A DNA stretch of 58,054 nt from an uncultured Alistipes sp. (GCA_948442615.1 CAOJSG010000007.1:1-58054); one strand, 5' to 3'; shown: positions 34,543 through 43,943, counted from the stretch's first letter. Numbers and translations are program-made. Notes: generated by a model from the sequence alone, not told the origin.

Positions 34543-36581
34543 ACGGCGAGCGACGCATGAGACTCCATTTTTTGCGCAGCGGCGTGCTGCTGCTCTTCGC
34601 TACGGCTTTTCTGAGCCGTTGCGCCTCGATGATGACCCCCACGGGCGGACCGATCGACACGCTCCCGCCGGTGATCGTGGCCATGACGCCCGACAACTTC
34701 ACGACCGGTTATCCGACGATTCCGCACGGACAGAAGATCTATGTTGAATTCGACGAATACATCCAGCTCAAGGACCAGCAGAAGGAGTTCTTCACCTCGC
34801 CGCAGATGAAGAAGAAGCCCCGGCTCTCGATCCGCGGCAAGGGGCTGCTCATCCAGGTGCGGGACACGCTGCTCCCCAATACGACCTATGCGCTCAATTT
34901 CGGAAGCGCCGTGCGCGACAACAACGAGGGCAATCCGCTCTATTCGATGCGTTACGTCTTCTCGACGGGCGACGAGATCGACTCGATGATCGTTTCGGGC
35001 TATACGGCCGACAGCTACAAGGCCGACTCGGTGCCCAAGAGTTTCATCTGGTTCTTCCCGGCCGACTCGGTGGAGCAGGTGGCCGAGTACGACTCGACGG
35101 TCTTCAAGTACAAGCCCGCCGTGATCGCCCGAGCCGAGACCAACGGCATCTTCATCGCTCAGAACCTCAAGCCGATTCCCTATCGGGTCTATGCCGTGCA
35201 GGACAAGAACGACAACCAGATGTACGAGCCGGGGAGCGACCAGATCGGCTTCGTCGAAGGCGTCTACAATCCGGCCGAGATGCCCGAATTCGGAATCTGG
35301 TACGACTCGATCCGTCATTACGTCTCGGCCGATCCGCAGCTCTATTTCCGGATGTTCACCGATGCGGCTTTCCGCCGCCAGGCCCTCCAGGAGAGCGCCC
35401 GGCCGCTGCAGCACAAGGCGATGCTCTACTTCGGCGCGCCGCATCCGCAGATCGAGCGCATCCGGTTCGACAGCATCCCCGAGGAGCGTGTGATCGTCGA
35501 TCCGCAGACGGCGGGACGCGACACGCTGGCGCTGTGGTTCAACGTTCCGGCGGCCGATCTGCCCGATACGATCCGGGGCGAGATCACCTATTTCAAACAC
35601 GACACGACCAACACGCTGCGCTCCGTCACCGAGCCGCTGAAGCTGGCCTGGCGCCTCGTCGAGACCAAGGAGCAGGAGCGCGAACGCGAAAAACAGGAGA
35701 AGGAGCGCCGCAAGGCCGAGGCGGCGGGCGAGGAGTATACGCCGCCGGCCGCGAAGAACCCCTTCGCCTACAAGCTGTCGCTCTCGGGCGAGGTGAATCC
35801 GGAGAACCACCTGACGGTCGATTTCGACTATCCGATCGTGCGGATGGATTCGGCGGCGATGCTGCTGACCGTGACGCATGCGGACGATTCGATCGAAGAC
35901 GTTCCCGTGCGGTTCGTGCGCGATACGGGCGAGCTGCGCCGCTGGCGCATCGAGGCTCCCTGGAAGACGGACGGCCAGTATACGCTGACCATTCCCGAAG
36001 GGGCGCTGACCGACGTGGCGGGCTTCTCGAACGACTCGATCATCGGCAAGTACACGGTCCTCGATCCGGAGAAATTCGCCACGGTGACGATCCGCGTCGC
36101 GGGCAAGGAGCCGGATGCGAAATACATCATCCAGCTGCTCGACGGCAACGGGGCGCTCAAACAGGAGAAGCGCGACGTGGTGACCGGACAATACCGGTTC
36201 AACTTCGTGCCGGCGGGCGACATCCGGTTCCGCGTGATCGAGGATCTGAACGGCAACGGCAAGTGGGACACGGGCAACGTGGTCGAGCGCCGGCAGCCCG
36301 AGCGCGCCGAGTTCTATGCCAACGCCGAGGGCGAGGAGACGTTCGTGACCAAGACCAACTGGGAGATCGAGTTCGAGATGGACATGGACCGCATCTTCGC
36401 GCCGGTGACGATGGAGTCGCTGTCGCGCATGCTCGACGAGCGCGAGGAGCAGCGCCTGCGCCGCGAGGCGGAGAAGCGTGCCAAGGAGGGCGACAAGAAC
36501 CGCAGCCGCAGCCGCGAAGACGACCGCCGGACGAACAATACCATGAATTCCACGGGCGACATGTTCAATACCTACCGATAA
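34539..36581 (+). CDS. Ig-like (Big_5-type) domain lipoprotein, 680 aa
   Basis: The protein starts at ATG 34539 (4-bp overlap) with a signal peptide whose cleavage region is AFLSRCASMMTPTGGP, the place where Bacteroidetes homologues have SCA(x)PTGGPxDxxPP. The mature start TPTGGPIDTLPPVIV is conserved in this family of Ig-like proteins. A beta-sandwich domain follows (about 45-150), then long beta-rich regions, a Glu/Arg-rich coiled segment (about 375-405), and a helical, highly charged C-terminal tail. It is probably an outer-membrane or periplasmic structural lipoprotein. Function unknown. Confidence 0.75.
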   Translation: MNGERRMRLHFLRSGVLLLFATAFLSRCASMMTPTGGPIDTLPPVIVAMTPDNFTTGYPTIPHGQKIYVEFDEYIQLKDQQKEFFTSPQMKKKPRLSIRGKGLLIQVRDTLLPNTTYALNFGSAVRDNNEGNPLYSMRYVFSTGDEIDSMIVSGYTADSYKADSVPKSFIWFFPADSVEQVAEYDSTVFKYKPAVIARAETNGIFIAQNLKPIPYRVYAVQDKNDNQMYEPGSDQIGFVEGVYNPAEMPEFGIWYDSIRHYVSADPQLYFRMFTDAAFRRQALQESARPLQHKAMLYFGAPHPQIERIRFDSIPEERVIVDPQTAGRDTLALWFNVPAADLPDTIRGEITYFKHDTTNTLRSVTEPLKLAWRLVETKEQEREREKQEKERRKAEAAGEEYTPPAAKNPFAYKLSLSGEVNPENHLTVDFDYPIVRMDSAAMLLTVTHADDSIEDVPVRFVRDTGELRRWRIEAPWKTDGQYTLTIPEGALTDVAGFSNDSIIGKYTVLDPEKFATVTIRVAGKEPDAKYIIQLLDGNGALKQEKRDVVTGQYRFNFVPAGDIRFRVIEDLNGNGKWDTGNVVERRQPERAEFYANAEGEETFVTKTNWEIEFEMDMDRIFAPVTMESLSRMLDEREEQRLRREAEKRAKEGDKNRSRSREDDRRTNNTMNSTGDMFNTYR

Positions 36582-36588
36582 GACGATC

Positions 36589-37395
36589 ATGAACAGGATA
36601 AGGACCCTATTCGCATGTGCGCTGCTCGTGCTGCTCGGCGGCCGCGCCGCGGCACAGCATACGCTGGGCGTCACGGCCGGCTTCGGCATGAGCAGTGCGC
36701 GCCTCGACCCCAAGCAGGAGATGAAACCCATCTGGGGCCGTTCGAGTTTCGGCCTTTCGTGGCGCTACTACGGCCGGCAGCGCGTGGTGGGCGGCTTCGG
36801 CATCGACCTGGAGTTCCTCCAGCAGGGATTCTCGTTCGCTCCCAACGCCTCGACGATCGAGGACGAGAAGGACTACCGCTACTACACGCGCAAGCTCAAT
36901 ACGCTGGTGCTGCCGATCGTCTGGCAGCCGCACGTCTACATGTTCCGCCGCCGGGTGCGCATCTACGGCGAGGCCGCGGCGACCTTCTCCTACAATTTCT
37001 CGTCGACCTACGAGAACGAGGTGGCGAAGGATGCCGGCGAGGCGGACTGGAAGGGGACCTACCGTTATAAGACCCCGCGCGACAACCGCTGGGGCTACGG
37101 GCTGGCCGGCGGCGGCGGCATCGCCGTGCTGATCCGGCAGTTCGAGCTGAATTTCCGCGTGCGCTACTATTTCGGCTATTCGGACATCGTGCGCGCCCGG
37201 ACCAAATACGCCGACAATACGCAGGACGGACCCGAGAATCCCTTCTGGGCCTCGCCGCTGCGTTCGCCCCTCGACAATCTGAACATCAGCGTCGGGGTGA
37301 GCTACCGCTTCAACAAGGCGGGCTTCGATGCGTGGAACGTGCGCAGGCCCCGCCGCGAGAAGAACGAAGAGACATTTAATTACAAACTGAACTGA
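36589..37395 (+). CDS. outer-membrane beta-barrel protein (PorT-like), 268 aa
   Basis: A signal peptide (about 1-22, ending AAAQ) is followed by alternating strands rich in Tyr, Phe and Gly (GVTAGFGMSSARL, FELNFRVRYYFGYSDI, NLNISVGVSYRFNKAGF). The C terminus ends after a final barrel strand and a short tail. The 268-residue size and strand pattern fit a small PorT-type barrel of Bacteroidetes. It sits 7 bp after the Ig-like lipoprotein gene, which suggests the two work together in the outer membrane. Its exact role is unknown. Confidence 0.75.
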   Translation: MNRIRTLFACALLVLLGGRAAAQHTLGVTAGFGMSSARLDPKQEMKPIWGRSSFGLSWRYYGRQRVVGGFGIDLEFLQQGFSFAPNASTIEDEKDYRYYTRKLNTLVLPIVWQPHVYMFRRRVRIYGEAAATFSYNFSSTYENEVAKDAGEADWKGTYRYKTPRDNRWGYGLAGGGGIAVLIRQFELNFRVRYYFGYSDIVRARTKYADNTQDGPENPFWASPLRSPLDNLNISVGVSYRFNKAGFDAWNVRRPRREKNEETFNYKLN

Positions 37396-37403
37396 TACCT
37401 TTC

Positions 37404-37751
37404 ATGGAAAATACGAGACAGCAGAAGATCGCCAAGCAGATCCGCAGGGACATCGCCGAGATCCTCCAGAAGGAGGGCGCCGACATCGTCCGCGGCATGC
37501 TCGTCACGGTGACGGAGGTGCGCGTTTCCCCCGATTTCAACTATGCGAAGGTCTACCTGAGCGTATTCCCCTTCGACCGCAACGCCGAGGCGATGCAGGC
37601 GCTCGAACGCAACAACTGGTTCGTCCGCCGCGCGCTCGGGCAGCGGATCCGCAACCAACTGAAGACGGTTCCCGAGCTGCAGTTCTTCCTGGACGATTCG
37701 CTCGAATACATCGAGCATATCGAACAGGCGCTCAAGGAGGGCGACCGCTGA
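37404..37751 (+). CDS. rbfA: ribosome-binding factor A
   Basis: The 115-residue protein matches RbfA: RQQKIAKQIRRDIAEILQKE at the N terminus, then TVTEVRVSPDFNYAKVYLSVFP and VRRALGQRIRNQLKTVPELQFFLDDS. It acts in late 30S subunit maturation at the 16S rRNA. It lies 8 bp after the barrel gene and is followed by the permease gene. Confidence 0.94.
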   Translation: MENTRQQKIAKQIRRDIAEILQKEGADIVRGMLVTVTEVRVSPDFNYAKVYLSVFPFDRNAEAMQALERNNWFVRRALGQRIRNQLKTVPELQFFLDDSLEYIEHIEQALKEGDR

Positions 37752-37840
37752 AAGCGGGCCGACGACCTCCCCTCTTCCGTCCGCGGGCGCCGCATGCCCG
37801 AGGCCCGGAGCTCCCGATCCGCCGAAAACTTCCGTCCGTG

Positions 37841-39052
37841 ATGCTCGCACTCTTCATCGCCCGTCGCTACCTCTTCTCGCCCAAGTCCCATGCGGTCGTC
37901 AACCGCATCGCGGCTCTGAGCGTGGCGGCCGTCGCCATGCCCGTGGCGGCGATGATCGTGCTGCTGTCGGTATTCAACGGCTTCGAGGGGTTGGTGCGGT
38001 CGATGGCCACGGTCTTCGACGCCGATCTTACGGTCGCACCGCGCCGGGGCGTCGTTTTCCGCATGCAGGAGCTGGACACGGCAGCCCTGAGGGCGGTTCC
38101 GGGGGTCGAGGCGCTCTCGTTCGTGCTCGAGCAGAAGACTCTGCTGGAACGCGACGGGCGTCAGGCCGCGGTGACGGTCCGCGGCGTGGACGACTCCTAT
38201 GGGGAGGTGGTGCCCGTGGCCGGGACGGTGGTTTCGGGCAGCTACGGCGTGCGCACGGGCGATCTGGAGCGGCTGGTCCTGGGACAGACGATGGCCTACC
38301 GGCTGGGCATCCGTTCGCTGGCCGACGCCGACGTGACGATCTACGCGCTGCGGCGGGGCAGCTTCTCGTCGTTGCTCCCCGTCGGGAACTTCGCGCGTCG
38401 CACGGTGCCTGCGGGCGGGGTCTTCGCCCTCGACATGGAGACCGAACAGGAGTTCGTGCTGGTGTCGCTCCGGCTGGCGCAGGCGTTGTTCGAATATCCC
38501 GACCGGGCCTCCGCGCTGGTGCTGCGGCTCGCGCCCGGCGCCGACGAAGCGGCGGTGAAGCGGGCCGTCGCCGCTGCGGCGGGCGAGGCGTTCCGCGTGC
38601 GTACACGCTACGAGCTGAAGGCTTCGCTCTACGACATTATGACCTACGAGAAGTGGGCCATCTTCGCCATCTCGCTGCTGGTGCTCGCGATCGCCTCCTT
38701 CTCGGTGGTCGGGTCGCTGACGATGCTCGTCCTCGAGAAGCGGCGCGATCTGCTGCCGCTGCGTGCGGCGGGTGCCGATACGGCGTTCGTCCGGGCGGTT
38801 TTCCGGGGCGAGGGGTGGCTGATCTGCGGCCTCGGCGCCGCGATCGGCATGGTGCTGGGGGTGGGTGCGAGCCTGGCCCAGCAGCATTTTGGACTGATCG
38901 AAATCCCGGCCGAGACCTTCCTGACGAAGAGCTATCCCGTCGAATTCCGTTTCGGGGACCTGCTGGCCGTGCTGGCGGCGTTCGGCGCCGTAGCCGCCGC
39001 CGTCATCGAGCTAACGGTCCGCAGCATGATAAAAAACAGAGAAAAACCATGA
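37841..39052 (+). CDS. FtsX/LolC-type ABC permease
   Basis: The 403-residue protein has four membrane helices in the MacB/FtsX layout: one at about 20-45, a large extracytoplasmic domain (about 46-265), then three helices to the C terminus. The N-terminal stretch LALFIARRYLFSPKSHAVVNRIAA resembles LolC/LolE, suggesting lipoprotein release from the inner membrane; in Bacteroidetes this gene is commonly next to rbfA, as here. ATG 37841 is chosen; a GTG codon just before would add one residue. No ATPase gene is adjacent. Confidence 0.83.
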   Translation: MLALFIARRYLFSPKSHAVVNRIAALSVAAVAMPVAAMIVLLSVFNGFEGLVRSMATVFDADLTVAPRRGVVFRMQELDTAALRAVPGVEALSFVLEQKTLLERDGRQAAVTVRGVDDSYGEVVPVAGTVVSGSYGVRTGDLERLVLGQTMAYRLGIRSLADADVTIYALRRGSFSSLLPVGNFARRTVPAGGVFALDMETEQEFVLVSLRLAQALFEYPDRASALVLRLAPGADEAAVKRAVAAAAGEAFRVRTRYELKASLYDIMTYEKWAIFAISLLVLAIASFSVVGSLTMLVLEKRRDLLPLRAAGADTAFVRAVFRGEGWLICGLGAAIGMVLGVGASLAQQHFGLIEIPAETFLTKSYPVEFRFGDLLAVLAAFGAVAAAVIELTVRSMIKNREKP

Positions 39053-39894
39053 TACAGAGACTCCGCTTCGCGGGGACATGCCTGCTGCTTCTGCTGGCGG
39101 GTGCCTGTTCCCGGCACGAAATCATCCCCGACCGCCGGCTGGCCGAGATATTCCACGACGCGTTCCTGGCCAACGCCTATGTCGGCACGCAGAGCGTCCG
39201 GCTCGATTCGCTGAACATCTACGAGCCGATTTTCGCCCGCTACGGCTATACCACGGCCGACGTGCAGTATACCATCGGCAACTTCTCGAAACGCAAGAGC
39301 GCCCGGCTGGGCGACATCGTGGAGCTGGCCATCCAGCAGCTCGAGCGCGAGGGGCTGTACTACAGCCGCGAGGTTTCGGTGCTCGACACGGTGGACAATG
39401 TGGCCCGCCGTGCCTTCACGCGCATTGTCCGCCGTGATTCGCTCGTGCGCGTGCGGGCGCTGCGCGACACGGCGAAACTGCATATCGTGGTCGGCGATCT
39501 GCGCCCCGGCGAGTACGAGGCGCGCCTCGAATACCTGGTCGACTCGCTCGACGCCAACCGCGGCCTGCGGGGAGCGACCTGGATGGTGCGGCGCGACAGC
39601 TCGCGCAGCAGCAACTACACCTTTTTCCTTCGCCGCGATCGTCCGGAGACCTTCACGCGGCGGTTCACGGTGGACAGCACCATCGCCGAACTGCACCTCG
39701 ATTTCGCGGTTTTCCGCGAGAAGCCCGCGCGGCCGTCGATTACGTTGCGCGACGTCGAGGTGAAGTACATCCCTCCGACCGACGCTGCGGTCGACAGCCT
39801 CTATCTGCAACAACTGCCCGTGAGAATCTTCGCCGACGAATTCTTCCGGGCCGCATCGCTGACTCCGGATGCCGTTCCGCAGAATAGCCTCTAA
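39049..39894 (+). CDS. DUF4296-type lipoprotein, 281 aa
   Basis: ATG 39049 overlaps the permease stop (ATGA). A lipoprotein signal ends at Cys20 (LLLAGAC). The mature start SRHEIIPDRRLAEIFHDAFLANAYV fits the short DUF4296 domain, here followed by a longer region rich in RDxLVRVRAL-type beta strands. Most DUF4296 lipoproteins are only about 130-160 residues, so this one carries an added C-terminal domain. Function unknown; it is probably translationally coupled to the permease. Confidence 0.75.
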   Translation: MIQRLRFAGTCLLLLLAGACSRHEIIPDRRLAEIFHDAFLANAYVGTQSVRLDSLNIYEPIFARYGYTTADVQYTIGNFSKRKSARLGDIVELAIQQLEREGLYYSREVSVLDTVDNVARRAFTRIVRRDSLVRVRALRDTAKLHIVVGDLRPGEYEARLEYLVDSLDANRGLRGATWMVRRDSSRSSNYTFFLRRDRPETFTRRFTVDSTIAELHLDFAVFREKPARPSITLRDVEVKYIPPTDAAVDSLYLQQLPVRIFADEFFRAASLTPDAVPQNSL

Positions 39895-40702
39895 CTACCT
39901 CTGGACTCCCGAGGGGCTGTTCGCGCATCCGCTCGTCGGGGTCGATGCCGGGGGGTGCATCCGCTCGGTCGACCGGTGCGACGATCCCGACCGCCTGGCC
40001 GGCACGGAGTTCTATGCGGGTATTCTGCTGCCCGGTCCGACCGGGCATGACGGCTTTGCGGCCTCCGAAGCCCGGCCGGCCGCGCATCCGGATCCGGCCG
40101 GATCCGTCGCATGCGGACCGAGTTCCGAGGAGCGTCGCCCGGAACGGGACGCGGCGCGGCGTGCGGGATGCGGCCCCGCCTCGGACGGCGGCGATGCCGG
40201 TGCGGCGGGACTTTGCGCGGAGTCCGGCTGCCGGCCGCCTCTGCGTATCCGGCTGTCGGAGGGGCCGGTCGGGCCGCTGCTCGCGGGAGCGCGGCCCGAC
40301 CGGCATGCGACGGTCGTGGTCGACCGGACGCTTTCGGCGCAGGAGGCCGACCGCATCGCGGCGCATTTTTCGGCTCCGGTCCGGTGGTGCCTTTCGTTCG
40401 GACTGGACGAGCCGCTTTTCTGCCGGATGGCCGAACTGATCCGTCGCCGCGGACCGGTCTGCGTGGGGGACGGCTCGCCCGCCGATCCGACCCGCCTCGC
40501 CCGGCTGGCCCTCGTGCAGCGCCGGATCGGCATGCCGTTGCACGAACTGCTCGGCTGGATCGCGGCCTCTGCGGCGGCGGTTCCGGGTGCCGGGCCCGAT
40601 GCGCTGCCTGCGGGGACCCGCTGCGGGCTGAGCGTGCTGTCGGGGCTCGATTACGGATCGATGCTCCTGACCGGTGATTCCCGCCTGCGGCGGATCCTTT
40701 AG
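39869..40702 (+). CDS. degenerate amidohydrolase-like protein, metal site lost, 277 aa
   Basis: The first 55 residues (FRRIASNYLWTPEGLF..., then GTEFYAGILLPGP) match the N-terminal composite domain of amidohydrolases of the aminodeoxyfutalosine-deaminase type, where 'PGFVNxHxHLE' normally follows. Here the text runs PGPTGHDGFAAS, so the HxH metal ligands are missing. The rest is a low-complexity Gly/Ala/Asp/Arg region (about 60-130) and a shorter alpha/beta tail (LRIRLSEGPVG...), with no complete TIM barrel. The gene overlaps the previous lipoprotein gene by 26 bp. It is probably a non-catalytic descendant; a pseudogene is possible. Confidence 0.55.
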   Translation: MPFRRIASNYLWTPEGLFAHPLVGVDAGGCIRSVDRCDDPDRLAGTEFYAGILLPGPTGHDGFAASEARPAAHPDPAGSVACGPSSEERRPERDAARRAGCGPASDGGDAGAAGLCAESGCRPPLRIRLSEGPVGPLLAGARPDRHATVVVDRTLSAQEADRIAAHFSAPVRWCLSFGLDEPLFCRMAELIRRRGPVCVGDGSPADPTRLARLALVQRRIGMPLHELLGWIAASAAAVPGAGPDALPAGTRCGLSVLSGLDYGSMLLTGDSRLRRIL

Positions 40703-40861
40703 CCTGTGTCCGCAATTGTGCCGGCCGCGGCGACACGACGTCGGACCTTTGTCGTTGCGAATGGCCGCATATCGGTACGGATCGCCCGGAAACAGCATGG
40801 TTTTTCCTGCGGGCATCACCTTTTGTGCGCGAATCCGTACTTTTTTGCGGGAAAGAAAGGC

Positions 40862-40869
40862 TAATTTTG
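40862..40869 (+). promoter_or_regulatory. -7 box (TAATTTTG) for the GH2-galM operon
   Basis: Exact TAnnTTTG match, 44 bp before the GH2 start, at the AT-rich end of the 210-bp gap 40703-40912, which otherwise holds no gene. The nearest TTTG is only 14 bp upstream. Confidence 0.5.
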
Positions 40870-40912
40870 TCCGATTCGAAAACAATCACAAACCTTATAA
40901 ATCGATTGACCG

Positions 40913-42721
40913 ATGATGAAAACCTCCCTTCTGACCGCAGTCGCCGCGCTGACCGCCGTGACGGCCGCGGCGCAATGGCAGCCTGCGGGCGACAAGATCC
41001 GAACCGAGTGGGCCGAACAGGTCTCGCCCGAAAACGTACTTCCGGAATATCCGCGGCCGCAGATGGTGCGTGCCGAGTGGCAGAATCTCAACGGCCTGTG
41101 GAACTACGCCATCCGGCCGGCCGGCGTGCGCCCCGAGGCCTACGATGGCTCCATCCTGGTGCCGTTCGCCGTGGAGTCGAGCCTTTCGGGCGTGGGCCGG
41201 CGGCTGGGCGCCGACAACGAACTGTGGTACGAGCGTACGTTCGCCGTGCCGGCCAAGTGGAACGGAGGCCGCGTGCTGCTGCACTTCGGCGCCGTCGACT
41301 GGAAGACCGACGTGTGGGTGAACGACACGAAGGTCGGAAGCCACACGGGCGGCTACACGCCTTTCGTATTCGACATCACCGCGGCGCTGAAGAAGGGCGA
41401 TAACGAACTGAAGGTCCGCGTGTGGGATCCCACGGATGCCGGCTACCAGCCCCGCGGCAAGCAGGTGAACAACCCCGAGGGCATCTGGTACACGCCCGTG
41501 AGCGGCATCTGGCAGACGGTATGGCTCGAGCCGGTTCCGGCGAATTACATCTCCGGGGTGAAGACCACGCCCGACCTGGACCGCAAGCTGTTCGAGGTGG
41601 AGGCGGCCGTCGAGCACGCCGCTGCGGGCGATGTGGTCGAGGTGCGTCTTTTCGACGGCGGCGAACAGGTCGCTTCGGGGCGCGTGCTGGCCGGCGGGAC
41701 GGCCGAGCTGGCTGTGGCCGAACCGAAACTGTGGTCGCCCTCGTCGCCGTTTCTCTACGACATGGAGGTGGCGCTGGTGCGCAACGGCAAGACGCTGGAC
41801 AAGGTCCGCAGCTATACGGCCATGCGTAAGTTCTCGACCGGACGCGATGCCGACGACATCGTGCGTCTGGAGCTGAACGGCGAGCCGCTCTTCCAGTTCG
41901 GTCCCCTGGATCAGGGCTGGTGGCCCGACGGCCTGTACACGGCTCCGACCGACGAGGCGCTGCTCTTCGATATCGTCAAGACCAAGGAGCTGGGATACAA
42001 CATGATCCGCAAGCACGTGAAGGTCGAGCCGGCGCGCTGGTACTACTACTGCGACAAGCTGGGCATGATCGTATGGCAGGATATGCCCAGCGGCGACCAG
42101 GGTCCCCAGTGGCAGATGCACGACTACTTCACGGGCGCCGAGAAGGTGCGTTCGGCCGAGTCCGAGGCCAACTACCGCAAGGAGTGGAAGGAGATCATCG
42201 ACTATCTGTGGTCCTACCCCTCGATCGGCGTGTGGGTTCCGTTCAACGAGGCGTGGGGCCAGTTCAAGTCGCCCGAGATCGCAGCCTGGACCAAGGCCTA
42301 CGATCCCTCGCGTCTGGTGAACCCCGCCAGCGGCGGCAACCACTATCTCGCGGGCGACATCCTCGACCTGCACCACTATCCCCATCCGCGTCTGACGCTG
42401 CTCGACACCAAGCGTGCGACGGTGCTGGGCGAATACGGCGGCATCGGACTGGTGGAGAAGGACCATCTCTGGACGCCCGACCGCAACTGGGGCTACGTGC
42501 GCTTCAACTCGCCCGAGGAGGTGACCGACGAATATGAGAAGTATGCCGACATGCTCGAGAAGCTGATCGGCCGTGGCTTCTCGGCCGCCGTCTACACCCA
42601 GACGACCGACGTCGAAGTGGAGGTGAACGGTCTGATGACCTACGACCGCAAGGTGATGAAGGTCGAGCCCGAGCGCATCCGCCGGATCAACGAACGTATC
42701 TGCAACGCGCTGAGCAAGTAA
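40913..42721 (+). CDS. secreted glycoside hydrolase family 2 protein, 602 aa
   Basis: A signal peptide (about 1-21, ...TAAAQ) is followed by the GH2 sandwich domains (WYERTFAVPAKWNGGRVLLHFGAVDWKTDVWVN) and the TIM barrel. The acid/base Glu lies in WVPFNEAWGQ and the nucleophile Glu in VLGEYGG. GH2 members include beta-galactosidases, beta-glucuronidases and beta-mannosidases; it is short for the family (602 residues) and the substrate is not readable. ATG 40913 is followed directly by a second ATG. It is the first gene of an operon with galactose mutarotase, 3 bp downstream, which favours a galactose-containing substrate (inference). Confidence 0.85.
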   Translation: MMKTSLLTAVAALTAVTAAAQWQPAGDKIRTEWAEQVSPENVLPEYPRPQMVRAEWQNLNGLWNYAIRPAGVRPEAYDGSILVPFAVESSLSGVGRRLGADNELWYERTFAVPAKWNGGRVLLHFGAVDWKTDVWVNDTKVGSHTGGYTPFVFDITAALKKGDNELKVRVWDPTDAGYQPRGKQVNNPEGIWYTPVSGIWQTVWLEPVPANYISGVKTTPDLDRKLFEVEAAVEHAAAGDVVEVRLFDGGEQVASGRVLAGGTAELAVAEPKLWSPSSPFLYDMEVALVRNGKTLDKVRSYTAMRKFSTGRDADDIVRLELNGEPLFQFGPLDQGWWPDGLYTAPTDEALLFDIVKTKELGYNMIRKHVKVEPARWYYYCDKLGMIVWQDMPSGDQGPQWQMHDYFTGAEKVRSAESEANYRKEWKEIIDYLWSYPSIGVWVPFNEAWGQFKSPEIAAWTKAYDPSRLVNPASGGNHYLAGDILDLHHYPHPRLTLLDTKRATVLGEYGGIGLVEKDHLWTPDRNWGYVRFNSPEEVTDEYEKYADMLEKLIGRGFSAAVYTQTTDVEVEVNGLMTYDRKVMKVEPERIRRINERICNALSK

Positions 42722-42724
42722 ACG

Positions 42725-43864
42725 ATGAATCGGATTCTGTGTGCTGTTTCCGCCGCGGCGCTGCTCTTCGGGGCGGCGGCCTGCGGCGATGCGGTGCGTA
42801 CGACCCGCTCGGGGCTCGATCCCGAGCGGTTCCGCACCGAGATCGGCGGCAAGCCGGTCGCACTCTACACGCTGACCAACGACGCCGGCACGGAGGTGTG
42901 CATCACCAATTTCGGCGGCCGCGTGGTTTCGATCCTCGTGCCCGACCGCGACGGTGCGATGCGCGACGTGGTGCTCGGCTTCGACAATATCGACGATTAC
43001 CGGACGATCCCCAGCGACTTCGGCGCCGCGATCGGCCGCTATGCCAACCGCATCGGCCAAGGCCGCTTCGAACTGGACGGGACGGCCTATCAGCTGCCCC
43101 GGAACAACTACGGGCACTGCCTGCACGGAGGTCCCGACGGCTGGCAGTACCGGGTCTACGACGTGGCGGAGGCCACACCCTCTTCGCTGACGCTCGTCCT
43201 GCTGTCGCCCGACGGCGACGCCGGCTTTCCGGGCAGCGTGACGGCCCGGGTGAAGTATACGCTCACCGGGGACAATGCGCTGCAGATCGACTACGAGGCC
43301 GAGACCGACGCCCCGACGATCGTCAATATGACCAACCACACCTATTTCTGCCTCTCGGGCGATCCGGCCGCGGGGTCGCTCGACGACGTGCTGCAGATCG
43401 CCGCGTCGCACTATACGCCGGTCGATTCGACCTTCATGACTACGGGCGAGATCGTTCCGGTCGAGGGTACGCCGATGGATTTCCGTACGCCGAAGCGCGT
43501 GGGGGAGGAGATCGACGATTTCGCGTTCGAACAGCTCCGCAACGGCCGCGGCTACGACCACAACTGGGTGCTCGACACGGCGGGCGATGCGACTCGTCGG
43601 GCGGCGCGGCTCTATTCGCCCGCGTCGGGTATCGGCGTGGAGGTCTACACGAACGAGCCGGGCATCCAGGTCTATGCCGGGAATTTTCTGGACGGCACTG
43701 TGAGGGGCAAGGGCGGCGTGGCCTATCCCGCGCGCGCTTCCGTCTGCCTCGAGACGCAGCACTATCCCGATACGCCGAACAAGCCGCAGTGGCCTTCGGC
43801 GGTGCTCCGGCCGGGCGAGCGTTATACGAGTCACTGTACGTTCCGCTTTACGGCGGGCGAATGA
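42725..43864 (+). CDS. galM: galactose mutarotase (aldose 1-epimerase), lipoprotein form
   Basis: A lipoprotein signal ends at Cys20 (LLFGAAAC). The mature protein has the GalM fold: VCITNFGGRVVSI, IGRYANRIGQGRFELDG, NNYGHCLHGGPDGW with the first His, and MTNHTYFCLSG with the second His; YDHNWVLD and PGIQVYAGNF follow. It interconverts the alpha and beta anomers of hexoses. As an exported lipoprotein behind the secreted GH2 enzyme it would process released sugars at the cell envelope. Confidence 0.92.
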   Translation: MNRILCAVSAAALLFGAAACGDAVRTTRSGLDPERFRTEIGGKPVALYTLTNDAGTEVCITNFGGRVVSILVPDRDGAMRDVVLGFDNIDDYRTIPSDFGAAIGRYANRIGQGRFELDGTAYQLPRNNYGHCLHGGPDGWQYRVYDVAEATPSSLTLVLLSPDGDAGFPGSVTARVKYTLTGDNALQIDYEAETDAPTIVNMTNHTYFCLSGDPAAGSLDDVLQIAASHYTPVDSTFMTTGEIVPVEGTPMDFRTPKRVGEEIDDFAFEQLRNGRGYDHNWVLDTAGDATRRAARLYSPASGIGVEVYTNEPGIQVYAGNFLDGTVRGKGGVAYPARASVCLETQHYPDTPNKPQWPSAVLRPGERYTSHCTFRFTAGE

Positions 43865-43903
43865 TCTGCCGCGGCGCGGGGATTCCCGTGCCGGCGGTGC
43901 CGA

Positions 43904-43943
43904 ATCCGGGCTCTGCCGCGATCGTTCGCGGCAGAGCCCGGAT
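43904..43943 (+). terminator. 17-bp hairpin after galM
   Basis: A perfect stem (ATCCGGGCTCTGCCGCG with its complement) and an ATCGTT loop lie 39 bp past the galM stop, in the 245-bp gap before the convergent envC-like gene. It lacks a T-tract; a factor-aided or bidirectional terminator is likely. The rest of the gap (43944-44109) shows nothing else. Confidence 0.6.
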
